A stretch of 64,000 nucleotides of DNA from Rhodococcus sp. ARC_M6 (GCF_022810305.1 NZ_JALGQH010000005.1:1-64000); one strand, 5' to 3'. Positions 20,680-29,691 are shown, counted from the stretch's first letter. Numbers and translations are program-made. The notes: generated from the letters alone by a model not told the origin.

Positions 20680-21552
20680 TCACCAAGCCGTCATCGCCGA
20701 AGCCGGAGTGATGTGCGTCTCTGCCGGATCAAAAATGTCATGAGCGGCCAGGTCGATAACCCGATTGCCGCGTACCGCCCGCTCACACCGCTGTGCGAGG
20801 TCCCGTCGGCACTCCCCGGCCTCTTCCAGCGGCGCCAATCGGACCGTCACCTCGACGCCCTTCTGTCGCAGAATTCGACCGATGGACTGACCGATCGCCT
20901 CCGCTCCGACAAAGGACGGTCCCGTACACAGCGTGCCGTCGGCGTTCGCGTACCGGATCGCCATGGGTTGTACCGGACACTGCGAGTCGACCGCCGCCTG
21001 GAACATTGCCGGACGAAAGCCTCCGTATGCCCGCCCGCACCACGTGGTTCCCTCTGGAAACACCATGACGCGCACACCACGGCCCAAACGCTCACGGACG
21101 GTGTTCACCACCGCGGGCAGCTCACGCAGGCGAGCCCGATCGATCGGTACGACGCGCATCCGCCTCGCCAACGATCCGAGGACCGCCCAATCCAGCAAAT
21201 CCGCTCGGGCCACGAAATTCGCGGGTGCCACGGCGCTCGCCACCAGAACATCCGTCCACGACACGTGGCCGGCAACAACCATCACCCCGGCCGGTTCAGG
21301 GCGGCCCAACCGCTGGTCGTCGACGCTCAGTTTCATTCCGAGGCACCGAAGCAGCATTCGCGAGTACGCGCGCTGCATCCGAGTTCGCCAGTGTCTGGGT
21401 AGCAACCAGCCCGCCGAGAGCACCGGCGCCGTGATCAACGCGGCAGCGACCAACATCGCGCGACCCATCATCGTGATACTCGACACACGGTCAGGATCTG
21501 CCGGCAAACACCCGTCGCCGCACGGGCTCGACGGAACCCAGTACGGGGTCAC
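20680..21552 (-). CDS. PlsC-type lysophospholipid/lyso-ornithine-lipid acyltransferase
   Basis: The 290-residue protein has an N-terminal membrane segment (MLVAAALITAPVLSAGWLL) and the acyltransferase motifs GHVSWTDVL (H-x4-D), VVPIDR and VMVFPEGTTW. It should transfer an acyl chain to a lyso-lipid at the inner membrane face. It is coupled (ATGA overlap) to the upstream N-acyltransferase-like gene, which suggests it acts as an OlsA-type O-acyltransferase on lyso-ornithine lipid or a similar lipoamino acid. The M. tuberculosis counterpart is Rv3026c. The specific substrate is inference. Confidence 0.88.
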   Translation of the reverse strand: MTPYWVPSSPCGDGCLPADPDRVSSITMMGRAMLVAAALITAPVLSAGWLLPRHWRTRMQRAYSRMLLRCLGMKLSVDDQRLGRPEPAGVMVVAGHVSWTDVLVASAVAPANFVARADLLDWAVLGSLARRMRVVPIDRARLRELPAVVNTVRERLGRGVRVMVFPEGTTWCGRAYGGFRPAMFQAAVDSQCPVQPMAIRYANADGTLCTGPSFVGAEAIGQSIGRILRQKGVEVTVRLAPLEEAGECRRDLAQRCERAVRGNRVIDLAAHDIFDPAETHITPASAMTAW

Positions 21553-22379
21553 CGCACTAGACCTTCCTGCACTGTGGCGGCGGATCGAAGCCTCTCGAGG
21601 TACCGCGTGTTCGCTGATTTCAATCCTTGCAGCGCAACAAAATCCGCTACCCCGAATGCGGGATCGTAGGCCGGTTCGCCGCAGATCACAGCACCCATCC
21701 GTAGGTATCCGCGGAGCAGGGGCGGCATTGTCAGGCGCTCCGGCGCAGCGATCTCGTCGAGAGTGCGACCACCGAGCACCACGGGATTGCGAGGAACTGC
21801 CCGCTGATCCACTGGGCCGGGGTGTTTGCTCAGCACGTAGTCACGGACAGCCCGAACGTCGGCACCCGGCACGGCACCAGGTTGCGGTGTGATCGGGACG
21901 GAGACGCAGCCCATCACCCATTCGTGGCCCGTCAGTTCGAGGTACTGCAAGATCCCGGACCACATGATCCCGAGAACCGATCCGTTGCGATGCTCCGGAT
22001 CGACACACGCGCGGCCCATCTCGACCACGCGGTTGCCCACCGGATCCAGAGCTGAGATGTCGAATTCCGTTGCGGTGTAATACCCACCCGCTTTGACTGC
22101 GGCGTCGGGCGTGAGCATCCGGTAGCAACCGACGTAGGCACCGGTGATGTTGTCTCGGACCAGAAGGTGATCACAGAACTCGTCGAACGCGTCGACGTCC
22201 AGTTCGAAAGGTGAAACGGGAATCGAGAATCCGGGCTCGGCGGCAAACACTCGGTATCGAAGGCGCTGCGCGGCCACTCGATGCTCGCGGTCGGAGGAGA
22301 CGATCAGGGAATATCTCGGCGCGGTGACCTCACGGCCGAGATTGTCACTCGCGGGGCGAAGGACTGACGTAATTGTCAT
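21549..22379 (-). CDS. OlsB-like N-acyltransferase (GNAT fold)
   Basis: The 276-residue protein contains QRLRYRVFAAEPGF near residue 40, DEFCDHLLVRD, YRMLTP and VVEMGRACVDPEHRNGSV, the motif pattern of the OlsB group and of related acyl-homoserine-lactone-synthase-like N-acyltransferases. OlsB transfers a 3-hydroxyacyl chain to the alpha-amine of ornithine. The next gene is a PlsC-type O-acyltransferase, giving the OlsB-OlsA order. The M. tuberculosis counterpart is Rv3027c. Whether ornithine is the acceptor is not shown by the sequence. Confidence 0.85.
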   Translation of the reverse strand: MTITSVLRPASDNLGREVTAPRYSLIVSSDREHRVAAQRLRYRVFAAEPGFSIPVSPFELDVDAFDEFCDHLLVRDNITGAYVGCYRMLTPDAAVKAGGYYTATEFDISALDPVGNRVVEMGRACVDPEHRNGSVLGIMWSGILQYLELTGHEWVMGCVSVPITPQPGAVPGADVRAVRDYVLSKHPGPVDQRAVPRNPVVLGGRTLDEIAAPERLTMPPLLRGYLRMGAVICGEPAYDPAFGVADFVALQGLKSANTRYLERLRSAATVQEGLVR

Positions 22380-22456
22380 GCGCCAGGTATATCGAGCGCG
22401 AAAGTCCGTGCGGTATCAGCGAAGTGACGTAGCGATGCAAGCCCGGTGAATAAAGC

Positions 22457-22501
22457 ACTGTGCGCCTTTATTAACCGCGGGGGTTAATAAAGGCGCACAG
22501 T
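22457..22501. terminator. Hairpin terminator, copy 2 of a repeated element
   Basis: ACTGTGCGCCTTTATTAACC at 22457-22476 pairs perfectly over 20 bases with 22482-22501, with loop GCGGG. It lies downstream of etfA on the minus strand. It is almost identical to the hairpin at 11858-11899. Confidence 0.85.
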
Positions 22502-22513
22502 AGGTTGTGCTTT

Positions 22514-23470
22514 TTAGCCCTTGCGAGCCTTCACAGCTTCGGTGAGCTGCGGTGCGACGTTGAACAGGTCGCCCACGATGCCGTAATCGGCGATCTCGAA
22601 AATGGGTGCCTCTTCGTCCTTGTTGACCGCGACGATGGTCTTGGACGTCTGCATGCCGGCGCGGTGCTGGATAGCACCGGAAATGCCGAGCGCGATGTAC
22701 AGCTGCGGGGAGACCGTCTTACCGGTCTGACCGACCTGGAACTGTCCGGGGTAGTAACCCGAGTCCACAGCAGCGCGCGAAGCACCGACTGCAGCACCGA
22801 GGGAATCGGCCAGCTCTTCGACGACGGAGAACTTGTCGGCACTGCCGACGCCGCGTCCACCGGAAACCACGACGGTGGCTTCGGTGAGCTCGGGGCGGTC
22901 GCCACCGACGATGGGATCACGCGAGGTGATCTTGACGGCACTTTCGTCCTGAGCCGGAACCTCGACGACGATCTGCTCGCCGGCTGCGGCCTGCGGAGCT
23001 GCCTCGACTGCACCCGGGCGAACCGAGTAGACGGGGACCTCTCCGTTGGCCTTGGCCTCGACGGTGAACGCGCCACCGAAGATGGAGTGGATGCCGGTGC
23101 CGTCAGCCTTGATCTCGATGACGTCGGTCAGCAGTCCGGAGCCCAGACGTGCGGCCAGACGACCGGCAACCTCTTTGCCCTCGGTGCCGGCAGCGGTGAT
23201 GACTGCTGCGGGGCTGGTGGACTCGACGAGTGCGGCGAGAACGTCAACCTTGGGGGTGACGAGGTAGCCGTCGATGTCGTCGGACTCGGCGACGTAGATC
23301 TTTGCTGCGCCGGCTGCTGCCAGTGCGTCGGCCAGCTTGGCCGTGGTGCCCGCGGGACCGGCGACAACTGCCGACGGCTCACCCAATGCGCGTGCAGCGG
23401 TGATGAGTTCGAGGCTGACCTTCTTGAGCGCACCCTCTGCGTGCTCTACGAGCACAAGTACTTCTGCCAT
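22514..23470 (-). CDS. etfA: Electron transfer flavoprotein subunit alpha
   Basis: EtfA (318 residues) carries FAD and passes electrons from acyl-CoA and other dehydrogenases to the quinone pool. The C-terminal FAD domain shows [37 protein letters not shown] and [19 protein letters not shown], all canonical. It lies 48 bases after etfB and is surely cotranscribed. The repeated hairpin at 22457-22501 terminates the operon. The counterpart is Rv3028c (fixB). Confidence 0.96.
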   Translation of the reverse strand: MAEVLVLVEHAEGALKKVSLELITAARALGEPSAVVAGPAGTTAKLADALAAAGAAKIYVAESDDIDGYLVTPKVDVLAALVESTSPAAVITAAGTEGKEVAGRLAARLGSGLLTDVIEIKADGTGIHSIFGGAFTVEAKANGEVPVYSVRPGAVEAAPQAAAGEQIVVEVPAQDESAVKITSRDPIVGGDRPELTEATVVVSGGRGVGSADKFSVVEELADSLGAAVGASRAAVDSGYYPGQFQVGQTGKTVSPQLYIALGISGAIQHRAGMQTSKTIVAVNKDEEAPIFEIADYGIVGDLFNVAPQLTEAVKARKG

Positions 23471-23518
23471 GACTTAACTCTCCCTGAGTGTCTCTACTGG
23501 TTGTTTCTCGAGGCGCGA

Positions 23519-24319
23519 TCAGATGATCTTGTTGCTGACGAGGTAAGCGGCGATCTTGGTGCCACCGTCTCCCTCGTCGGCGATGCGCTCACCAGCGGTA
23601 CGGGGGGGCTTCGGGGTGGAGGCCGTCACGGTGGTGCCGGCGTTGGCAACACCCACGGTCTCCGGGTCGACGCCGAGGTCGGCCAGCGTGTAGACGAGAA
23701 CCTGCTTCTTCTTCGCGGCCATGATGCCCTTGAAGGAGGGGAAGCGCGGCTCGTTGATCTTCTCGGTGACCGAGACGATTGCGGGCAGCGAAGCCTCGAG
23801 GCCGAAAACGCCCTCGTCGGTCTCGCGCTCGCCGGTGACCTTGCCGTCTGCGACGACGAGCTTGCGCAGCTGCGTGAGCTGCGGGATGCCCAGGTACTCG
23901 GCGATGATGGCCGGAACAGCACCGACGCGGCCGTCAGTGGCCTCGTTTCCGGCGATGATCAGGTCTGCAGGCTCTTCGTTATCGAACGTGATCTGTCCGA
24001 GTGCAGCAGCAAGGGTCCACGCGGTCTGGATGGCGTCGGAGCCGTGCAGTGCGGGGTCGTTGATGTGGACAGCCTTGTCGGCGCCCATCGACAGTGCCTT
24101 GCGGATAGCGTCGGTGGCGCGGTCGGGGCCTGCGGACAGCACCGTCACCTCACCCCCCTGAGCTTCCTTGATGAGGAGGGCTTCTTCGACGGAGCGCTCG
24201 TTGATCTCGTCGAGCACTGCGTCTGCGGCTTCACGGTCAAGGGTGTAGTCGCCGTCGGTCAGCTTGCGCTCGGACCATGTGTCGGGGACCTGCTTGATCA
24301 AAACAACGATATTCGTCAT
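23519..24319 (-). CDS. etfB: Electron transfer flavoprotein subunit beta
   Basis: EtfB (266 residues) forms the dimer partner of EtfA and binds AMP. Visible motifs are IVVLIKQVPDTWSERKL at the start, the AMP-binding IIAGNEATDGRVGAVPAIIAE region, and FPSFKGIMAAKKK. The start is the ATG at 24319; the longer frame to 24418 is in the promoter region. A 14-bp-arm palindrome lies 123 bases upstream, in the spacer shared with the divergent methyltransferase gene. Confidence 0.96.
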   Translation of the reverse strand: MTNIVVLIKQVPDTWSERKLTDGDYTLDREAADAVLDEINERSVEEALLIKEAQGGEVTVLSAGPDRATDAIRKALSMGADKAVHINDPALHGSDAIQTAWTLAAALGQITFDNEEPADLIIAGNEATDGRVGAVPAIIAEYLGIPQLTQLRKLVVADGKVTGERETDEGVFGLEASLPAIVSVTEKINEPRFPSFKGIMAAKKKQVLVYTLADLGVDPETVGVANAGTTVTASTPKPPRTAGERIADEGDGGTKIAAYLVSNKII

Positions 24320-24441
24320 GGGTCTTTTCTCGACCTCCTGTGTGTACTTCACCTGATAAATCGTCTGAGCTGCTGCACGCAGATACGAGTGGCATCCCTT
24401 ACGGATTTCTCGCCTCACGTCGGCTGTGCGTTAGATTACCT

Positions 24442-24473
24442 CACGCTAAGTTACCCGCCGGTAACTTAGCGTG
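24442..24473. promoter_or_regulatory. Long palindrome in the etfB/methyltransferase divergent promoter
   Basis: CACGCTAAGTTACC at 24442-24455 and its exact inverse at 24460-24473 flank CGCC. The core TTACC-N4-GGTAA looks like a binding site for a dimeric regulator. It is 122 bases from the etfB start and 97 from the GTG of the next gene. A terminator is unlikely because both flanking genes read away from it. Confidence 0.6.
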
Positions 24474-24569
24474 GAACCACGTCCACCATAACCTCACGAA
24501 CAGTGATTCATTGCTGTGATCTGGACCACGGTGAACACGTTCTACCCCGATGGCACTAATCTCGCACGG

Positions 24570-25364
24570 GTGAGTGAAACAAGTGTCAGCAACCACGAGG
24601 ACGCACCCCTGCCCCTGACGGGCGAACGGACAGTGCCCGGAATCCCCGAGGAGAACTACTGGTTCCGGCGCCACGAAGTGGTCTACCGCGCGCTACTCGA
24701 GCGTTGCACCGACCGTCGCGTACTCGAAGCAGGTTCCGGAGAAGGCTACGGCGCCAACATGATTGCCGACGTCGCGACATCCGTGACGGGACTCGACTAC
24801 GACGTCTCCGCCGTCGAACACGTCCGTGCCCGCTACCCCCGCGTCGAGATGATTCACGGCAACCTCGCCGCGTTGCCCCTCGAAGACAACTCCGTCGACG
24901 TCGTCGTCAATTTCCAGGTTATCGAGCACCTGTGGGACCAGGGACAGTTCCTGCGCGAGTGCTTCCGTGTTCTCACTCCGGGCGGTGAACTTCTGATCAG
25001 CACCCCCAACCGGATTACTTTTTCCCCCGGCCGCGACACGCCGCTCAACCCGTTCCACACCCGTGAACTCAATGCCGACGAGATGACCGAACTTCTCGAG
25101 GGCGCCGGATTCCGGGTGGAGCTCATGACCGGCGTCCACCACGGACCGCAGCTCAAAGACCTCGACGCCAAGCACGGCGGCTCGTTCATCAACGCACAAA
25201 TCGACCGTGCGCTCGCCGGCGAGCCGTGGCCCGAGGATCTGACCCGCGACGTCGAAGGCATCACCGTCGACGACTTCAGCATCAGCGAACCCGATATCGA
25301 CGACAGCCTCGACCTCGTTGCTATCGCAGTGAAGGACGCTGCTTCCAAGGACTCCGACGAGTGA
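24570..25364 (+). CDS. SAM-dependent methyltransferase of the MGLP-type locus (Rv3030-like)
   Basis: The protein (264 residues from the GTG at 24570) is a class I methyltransferase: LTGERTVPG and ENYWFRRHEVVYRALL precede the SAM motif VLEAGSGEGYGA, followed by VVNFQVIEHLWDQGQFLREC and ITFSPGRDTPLNPFHTREL. This matches what I recall of M. tuberculosis Rv3030, encoded next to the same two genes and implicated in 6-O-methylglucose lipopolysaccharide synthesis. It should methylate sugar residues of a cytoplasmic alpha-glucan. The start is uncertain; an upstream ATG at 24516 would add 18 residues. Its stop overlaps the next start (GTGA). Confidence 0.85.
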   Translation: MSETSVSNHEDAPLPLTGERTVPGIPEENYWFRRHEVVYRALLERCTDRRVLEAGSGEGYGANMIADVATSVTGLDYDVSAVEHVRARYPRVEMIHGNLAALPLEDNSVDVVVNFQVIEHLWDQGQFLRECFRVLTPGGELLISTPNRITFSPGRDTPLNPFHTRELNADEMTELLEGAGFRVELMTGVHHGPQLKDLDAKHGGSFINAQIDRALAGEPWPEDLTRDVEGITVDDFSISEPDIDDSLDLVAIAVKDAASKDSDE

Positions 25365-26953
25365 GTACTGCAACACCCGTTACCGAACCGGGGATGTTCG
25401 CCCTGGTTCTGCACTCCCACCTCCCGTGGCTCGCCAACCACGGGCGCTGGCCCGTCGGCGAAGAATGGCTGTACCAGTCGTGGGCCGGGTCGTATCTGCC
25501 CCTCACCGCGGCGCTCCGACGCCTCGCCGACGAGGGTCGTTCGCACCTCCTGACGTTGGGCATCACGCCGGTTCTCGCGGCGCAGCTCGACGATCCGCAC
25601 TGCCTTGCCGGGATGCACCATTGGCTCGGCAACTGGCAGATCCGGGCTCACGAAGCCGCCGGCATGCCCGACGCAGCTCACCGGGAACTCGGGGCACGCG
25701 AACACCGCGCCTCGGCGGCGGCTTTGGAGGACTTCGAAACCCGTTGGCAGCACGGCGCTTCGCCGGTTTTCCGGGATCTCATCGATCGCGAAGCCTTCGA
25801 ACTACTCGGCGGTCCGCTCGCGCATCCGTTCCAGCCACTGCTCGACCCACGCCTGCGTGCCTTCTCGCTCCGTGAGGGCCTCGCCGACGCGCACTCCCGC
25901 TGGAACCACACCCCGACCGGCATCTGGGGACCCGAGTGCGGATACACCCCCGGCATGGAGCGCGGCTACGCCGAAGCCGGCGTCACCCACTTCATGGTCG
26001 ACGGACCGGCACTGCGCGGGGACACCACACTCGGCCGGCCCGTCCGCGATTCCGACGTCGTCGCCTTCGGCCGTGACCTGCAGGTCAGCTACCGCGTCTG
26101 GTCCCCCAAATCCGGATACCCCGGCCACGCTGCATACCGCGATTTCCACACCTACGACCACGAGACGGGCCTCAAGTCGTCTCGGGTCACGGGCCGCACC
26201 GTCGACTCCGCGGACAAGGCTCCCTACGATCCGGACCTTGCCGCGGCCGCCGTCGACAAGCATGTCGAGGACTTCGTCGAAGCAGTCCGGGACCGCCTGC
26301 GATCAGAATCGGCACGAATCGGGCGCGATGCGCTGGTAGTTGCGGCGTTCGACACCGAACTGTTCGGACACTGGTGGTACGAGGGTCCGCAGTGGCTCGA
26401 GAAGGTACTGCGAGCACTCCCCGAAGCGGGGATCCGCATCGGAACCTTGAACGACGCCCAAGCCGCCGGATACGTGGGCGAGCCTGTGCAACTGGAAGAT
26501 TCGTCGTGGGGCTCCGGCAAGGACTGGCGCGTCTGGGCCGGAGATCAAGTCTCCGACCTGGTGCAACTCAACGCCGAAGTTGTCGACACCGCATTGAACG
26601 CCGTCGACAAATCCCGCGGCCACGACAACGCTCCCGGACGCCCGGAAGTGCGAAACCGCGTCAATGATCAGGTACTTCGCGAGACACTGATGACGGTGTC
26701 AAGCGATTGGGCGTTCATGGTGAGCAAGGATTCAGCGGCGGGATACGCCCGCGAACGCGCCCACAAGCATGCCCACGCGACCCGGGAAATCTCCCAGGCC
26801 GTCGTCTCGGGCAAGGACGCGGTAGCCGAGCGCCTTGCCGACGGTTGGAACCGTGCCGACGGACTGTTCCCCGGTCTCGACGCGCGCCGTCTGCCCCAGA
26901 CAGAACTCGACCGCCTGCCCGATACCGAACTGTCGGCCGGGAGTGCGTCGTGA
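25361..26953 (+). CDS. GH57 alpha-1,4-glucan branching enzyme-like protein (Rv3031-like)
   Basis: The 530-residue protein has the family GH57 motifs: LVLHSHLPWLANHGRWPVGE at the start, GIWGPECGYTPG with the likely catalytic nucleophile Glu, and VVAAFDTELFGHWWYEGPQW with the likely acid/base Asp, followed by the DUF1957-type C-terminal region (SSDWAFMVSKDSAAGYA). Such enzymes make alpha-1,6 branches in alpha-glucans. The start is GTG overlapping the methyltransferase stop, and the stop overlaps the next GTG, so the three genes are coupled. It corresponds by order to M. tuberculosis Rv3031 in the MGLP locus. Confidence 0.9.
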   Translation: MSTATPVTEPGMFALVLHSHLPWLANHGRWPVGEEWLYQSWAGSYLPLTAALRRLADEGRSHLLTLGITPVLAAQLDDPHCLAGMHHWLGNWQIRAHEAAGMPDAAHRELGAREHRASAAALEDFETRWQHGASPVFRDLIDREAFELLGGPLAHPFQPLLDPRLRAFSLREGLADAHSRWNHTPTGIWGPECGYTPGMERGYAEAGVTHFMVDGPALRGDTTLGRPVRDSDVVAFGRDLQVSYRVWSPKSGYPGHAAYRDFHTYDHETGLKSSRVTGRTVDSADKAPYDPDLAAAAVDKHVEDFVEAVRDRLRSESARIGRDALVVAAFDTELFGHWWYEGPQWLEKVLRALPEAGIRIGTLNDAQAAGYVGEPVQLEDSSWGSGKDWRVWAGDQVSDLVQLNAEVVDTALNAVDKSRGHDNAPGRPEVRNRVNDQVLRETLMTVSSDWAFMVSKDSAAGYARERAHKHAHATREISQAVVSGKDAVAERLADGWNRADGLFPGLDARRLPQTELDRLPDTELSAGSAS

Positions 26954-28194
26954 AAATTCTCATCGTCTCGTGGGAATACCCACCCGTCGTGGTCGGCGGG
27001 CTCGGTAGGCACGTCCACCACCTCGCCACCGCCCTGGCTGCGGCCGGGCACGAGGTTGTAGTTCTCTCACGTCGACCGTCCGGAACCGACGCGTCGACAC
27101 ACCCCACCATCACGCACATCTCCGAAGGCGTACTCGTAGTCGCCGTCGCCGAAGACCCCGCGCACTTCGTATTCGGCGAGGACATGCTGGCCTGGACCCT
27201 CGCCATGGGTCACGCAATGGTCCGCGCCGGCATGGCACTGCACAAGCCCGGCGTCGGCGCCGGCTGGGTGCCCGACGTCGTCCATGCCCACGACTGGCTG
27301 GTCGCGCATCCCGCGATCGCTCTCGCCGAATTCTACGACGTACCACTGGTTTCCACGCTGCATGCAACCGAAGCCGGACGACACAGCGGCTGGATCTCCG
27401 GACGCATCAACCGCCAGGTCCACTCCGTCGAATGGTGGCTGGCAAACGAATCCGACGCTCTCATAACCTGTTCGGCATCCATGGCCGAAGAAGTGACCGA
27501 ACTCTACGGCCCGACGCTGCCACCGCTCAACGTCATCCGCAACGGAATCGACTTGACCACGTGGAACTTTCGCGAACGCGCACCCCGGTCAGGACCGCCG
27601 AAACTTCTGTTCGTCGGACGCCTCGAATACGAGAAGGGTGTGCAAGACGCCATAGCGGCGCTCCCGCGGATCCGTCGTAGCCACCCCGGCACAACACTCT
27701 CCATCGCCGGCGAGGGCACACAATTCGACTGGCTCTCCGAACAGGCGCGCACCCATCGCGTCGTACGGGCCGTCAATTTCCTCGGCAATCTCGACCACGT
27801 CGAACTGCTCAGTTGGCTCCACGGCGCCGACGCCATCGTCTTGCCGTCGCGGTACGAACCCTTCGGCATCATCGCACTCGAAGCAGCTGCTGCCGGCACT
27901 CCACTGATCACCTCCACTGCCGGTGGCCTGGGCGAAGCCGTCGTCGACGGGGTGACGGGAATGTCCTTCCAGCCGGGTGACGTCGCCGGGTTGACCTCAG
28001 CAGTGCGTGAGGTACTCGACGATCCGGCCGCAACCCAGCAGCGAGCCGTCGCGGCACGTGATCGGCTGACCTCGGACTTCGACTGGCACCAGGTCGCAGA
28101 CGAAACCGCGCACGTCTATGCGGGCGCAAAGCGGCGGGTGCGCCATCCGCTGGCCCGCCCAGAAATCCCGGAGCGCCCGCTCCCGGGCCGCTGA
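26950..28194 (+). CDS. GT4-type alpha-glucan glycosyltransferase (Rv3032-like)
   Basis: The 414-residue protein has a GT-B fold: VSWEYPPVVVGGLGRHVHHL (N-terminal acceptor/nucleotide loop), AHDWLVAHP, LFVGRLEYEKGVQDAI and PSRYEPFGIIALEAAAAGTP with the E-x7-E pair, then GGLGEAVVDGVTG. It should extend an alpha-1,4-glucan from a nucleotide-glucose donor in the cytoplasm. It is the third gene of the coupled Rv3030-Rv3031-Rv3032-like operon; Rv3032 is known as the alpha-1,4-glucosyltransferase of MGLP synthesis. The start is the GTG at 26950 overlapping the previous stop. Confidence 0.92.
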   Translation: MKILIVSWEYPPVVVGGLGRHVHHLATALAAAGHEVVVLSRRPSGTDASTHPTITHISEGVLVVAVAEDPAHFVFGEDMLAWTLAMGHAMVRAGMALHKPGVGAGWVPDVVHAHDWLVAHPAIALAEFYDVPLVSTLHATEAGRHSGWISGRINRQVHSVEWWLANESDALITCSASMAEEVTELYGPTLPPLNVIRNGIDLTTWNFRERAPRSGPPKLLFVGRLEYEKGVQDAIAALPRIRRSHPGTTLSIAGEGTQFDWLSEQARTHRVVRAVNFLGNLDHVELLSWLHGADAIVLPSRYEPFGIIALEAAAAGTPLITSTAGGLGEAVVDGVTGMSFQPGDVAGLTSAVREVLDDPAATQQRAVAARDRLTSDFDWHQVADETAHVYAGAKRRVRHPLARPEIPERPLPGR

Positions 28195-28220
28195 ACGGGG
28201 CAATTCCCCCACCTCCACAT

Positions 28221-28273
28221 CGCGTGAACGTATCGCTACCTCTGTCAGACAAGGGGAGCGATACGTTCACGCG
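28221..28273. terminator. Long-stem hairpin terminator between convergent genes
   Basis: CGCGTGAACGTATCGCT at 28221-28237 is exactly inverted at 28257-28273 (17-bp stem, 19-base loop). It lies between the convergent glycosyltransferase and TIGR03083-type genes. The loop is larger than usual for a simple terminator. Confidence 0.7.
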
Positions 28274-28296
28274 GTCGGTGGGGAGTGAAACGGCGC

Positions 28297-28932
28297 TCAG
28301 TCGGAGTGAGACGGCGCCGTAAACCGCATCCTCGCATCGCCGAACAAATGGCCCGGCGGCAGAATCCGGCCGCACAACACCATCATCAGATCCTGCGCGG
28401 CGCCGTGCACTTCTGCGCCGGCGCCGAATTCCCAGTCCCGATCGTCGGCGCGCAGTCGCACCCCTTCGAGATCGGCGCCGAAGTACTTTGCGTTCTCGGG
28501 CGACAACCCGTCGAGGACGCGGCTCAGGCGGTCTTCCGGCACCACGTAGTTGTCGCCGAGGGCGACGCGAATGTCCTGGCCGTGGATGACGTCGTGGGAC
28601 AGCGCCCCGTCGAACCCACCGCCCGGCGGTTTCCACGGGTACGCAACATTTTCGCGCAAAGAATCGAGCAACTGCGTCTCGGTCAGCTCTCGGGCATCAG
28701 CCAACGCTCGACGGTTGGACATGCGGTTGAAGTTGCCGCGTGCCTTCACCATTTCGAGAACGAATCGAGATGCCGGGTATCGGTACGGCATGGTGATGTG
28801 AGCGACAACTTCACGCACTCGCCACCCCTCGCACAGGGACGGGGTGTTCCATTGCTCGGCGCTCAGTCCGTCGAGGAAGGTCACCAGTTCGCTTCGCTGC
28901 GCCACCACCGCGTCGGGTGTCTTTTCACTCAT
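28297..28932 (-). CDS. Maleylpyruvate isomerase-type/TIGR03083-like mycothiol-dependent protein
   Basis: The 211-residue protein shows LSAEQWNTPSLCEGWRVREVVAHIT at the start, the pattern of the actinobacterial DinB-fold family with a metal-binding His in VVAHIT, plus SHDVIHGQDIRVALG in the middle with further possible metal ligands. Members are metal-binding and some use mycothiol as a cofactor, for example maleylpyruvate isomerase; most have no known substrate. It lies between the MGLP-type glycosyltransferase and the acyltransferase gene, ten bases from the latter, but a role in that pathway is not indicated by its fold. Confidence 0.8.
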   Translation of the reverse strand: MSEKTPDAVVAQRSELVTFLDGLSAEQWNTPSLCEGWRVREVVAHITMPYRYPASRFVLEMVKARGNFNRMSNRRALADARELTETQLLDSLRENVAYPWKPPGGGFDGALSHDVIHGQDIRVALGDNYVVPEDRLSRVLDGLSPENAKYFGADLEGVRLRADDRDWEFGAGAEVHGAAQDLMMVLCGRILPPGHLFGDARMRFTAPSHSD

Positions 28933-28941
28933 GCCGCACTC

Positions 28942-29691
28942 CTACTTCGCTGCTTCGGCTGCTGCCTTCTTGCGTGCGATGTCTTCGAGGGCTGCAATAT
29001 ATTCGGCGCGCGCTTCAGCTCCGGATTCCCACTCGGCCTTGCGGTTCTTGACTGCCTTGGCCGGTGAACCGACGGCGATGCTGAAGTCCGGGATATCGCC
29101 CTTGACTACGGCGTGAGCGCCGAGGACGCAACCGCGGCCGACGCGGGTGTTGCGCAGGACGGTGACCTTGGCGGCCACCCAGGTGTCGGGGCCGATGCGG
29201 ACCGGACCCTTCACGATGCCCTGGTCCTTGATCGGGGTGTTGACGTCGTCCATGCGGTGGTCGAAGTCGCAGATGTAGCACCAGTCGGCTACCAGCGTCG
29301 AGGCACCGATTTCGATGTCGAGGTAGGTGTTGACGACGTTGTCCTTACCGAAGACGACCTTGTCGCCGATGCGCAGGGAACCTTCGTGGCAGCGGATGGC
29401 GTTGCCGTCACCGATGTGGACCCAGCGCCCGATTTCGAGGCGGGAAAGATCCGGGGTCGAATGAATTTCGACGTTCTTACCCAGGAACACCATGCCGCGC
29501 AGGATCACGTGCGGATTGGCCATCTTGAACTTGGCGAGACGGTAGTACCGCACCAGATACCAGGGTGTGTAGGCCTTGTTCGCCATTACCCATTTCAGGG
29601 AATCGACGGTCAGGAACTTGGCCTGATCGCTGTCGTTGCGGCGCGATCCCCGCCACCGAGTGCGCAACGGTGCGCCCCACATGCTCGTCAT
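28942..29691 (-). CDS. Left-handed beta-helix acyltransferase (Rv3034c-like)
   Basis: The 249-residue protein has hexapeptide-repeat sequence from about residue 65 to 205: VHIGDGNAIRCHEGSLRIGD, DKVVFGKDNVVN, TLVADWCYICDFDHRMDD with the likely catalytic His, and VRIGPDTWVAAKVTVLRNTRVGRGCVLGAHAVVKGD. This is the maltose/galactoside acetyltransferase type. In M. tuberculosis Rv3034c lies at the same place and has been proposed to acylate methylglucose lipopolysaccharide. The C-terminus (about 215-249) is a charged helix. Substrate here is inferred from position. Confidence 0.85.
   Translation of the reverse strand: MTSMWGAPLRTRWRGSRRNDSDQAKFLTVDSLKWVMANKAYTPWYLVRYYRLAKFKMANPHVILRGMVFLGKNVEIHSTPDLSRLEIGRWVHIGDGNAIRCHEGSLRIGDKVVFGKDNVVNTYLDIEIGASTLVADWCYICDFDHRMDDVNTPIKDQGIVKGPVRIGPDTWVAAKVTVLRNTRVGRGCVLGAHAVVKGDIPDFSIAVGSPAKAVKNRKAEWESGAEARAEYIAALEDIARKKAAAEAAK

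Noticed and set aside
20640-20680. Possible iron box upstream of iscS (GGTGAGGTAAGCGAGGCTGG on the minus strand)
   Set aside because: Only about 8 of 19 positions match the IdeR consensus, and symmetry is lacking.
22505-24469. A 654-codon open frame on the plus strand covering etfA and etfB
   Set aside because: It is antisense to two certain genes, has a composition rich in Gly, Asp and Leu as expected from the reverse of GC-biased codons, and shows no domain motif.
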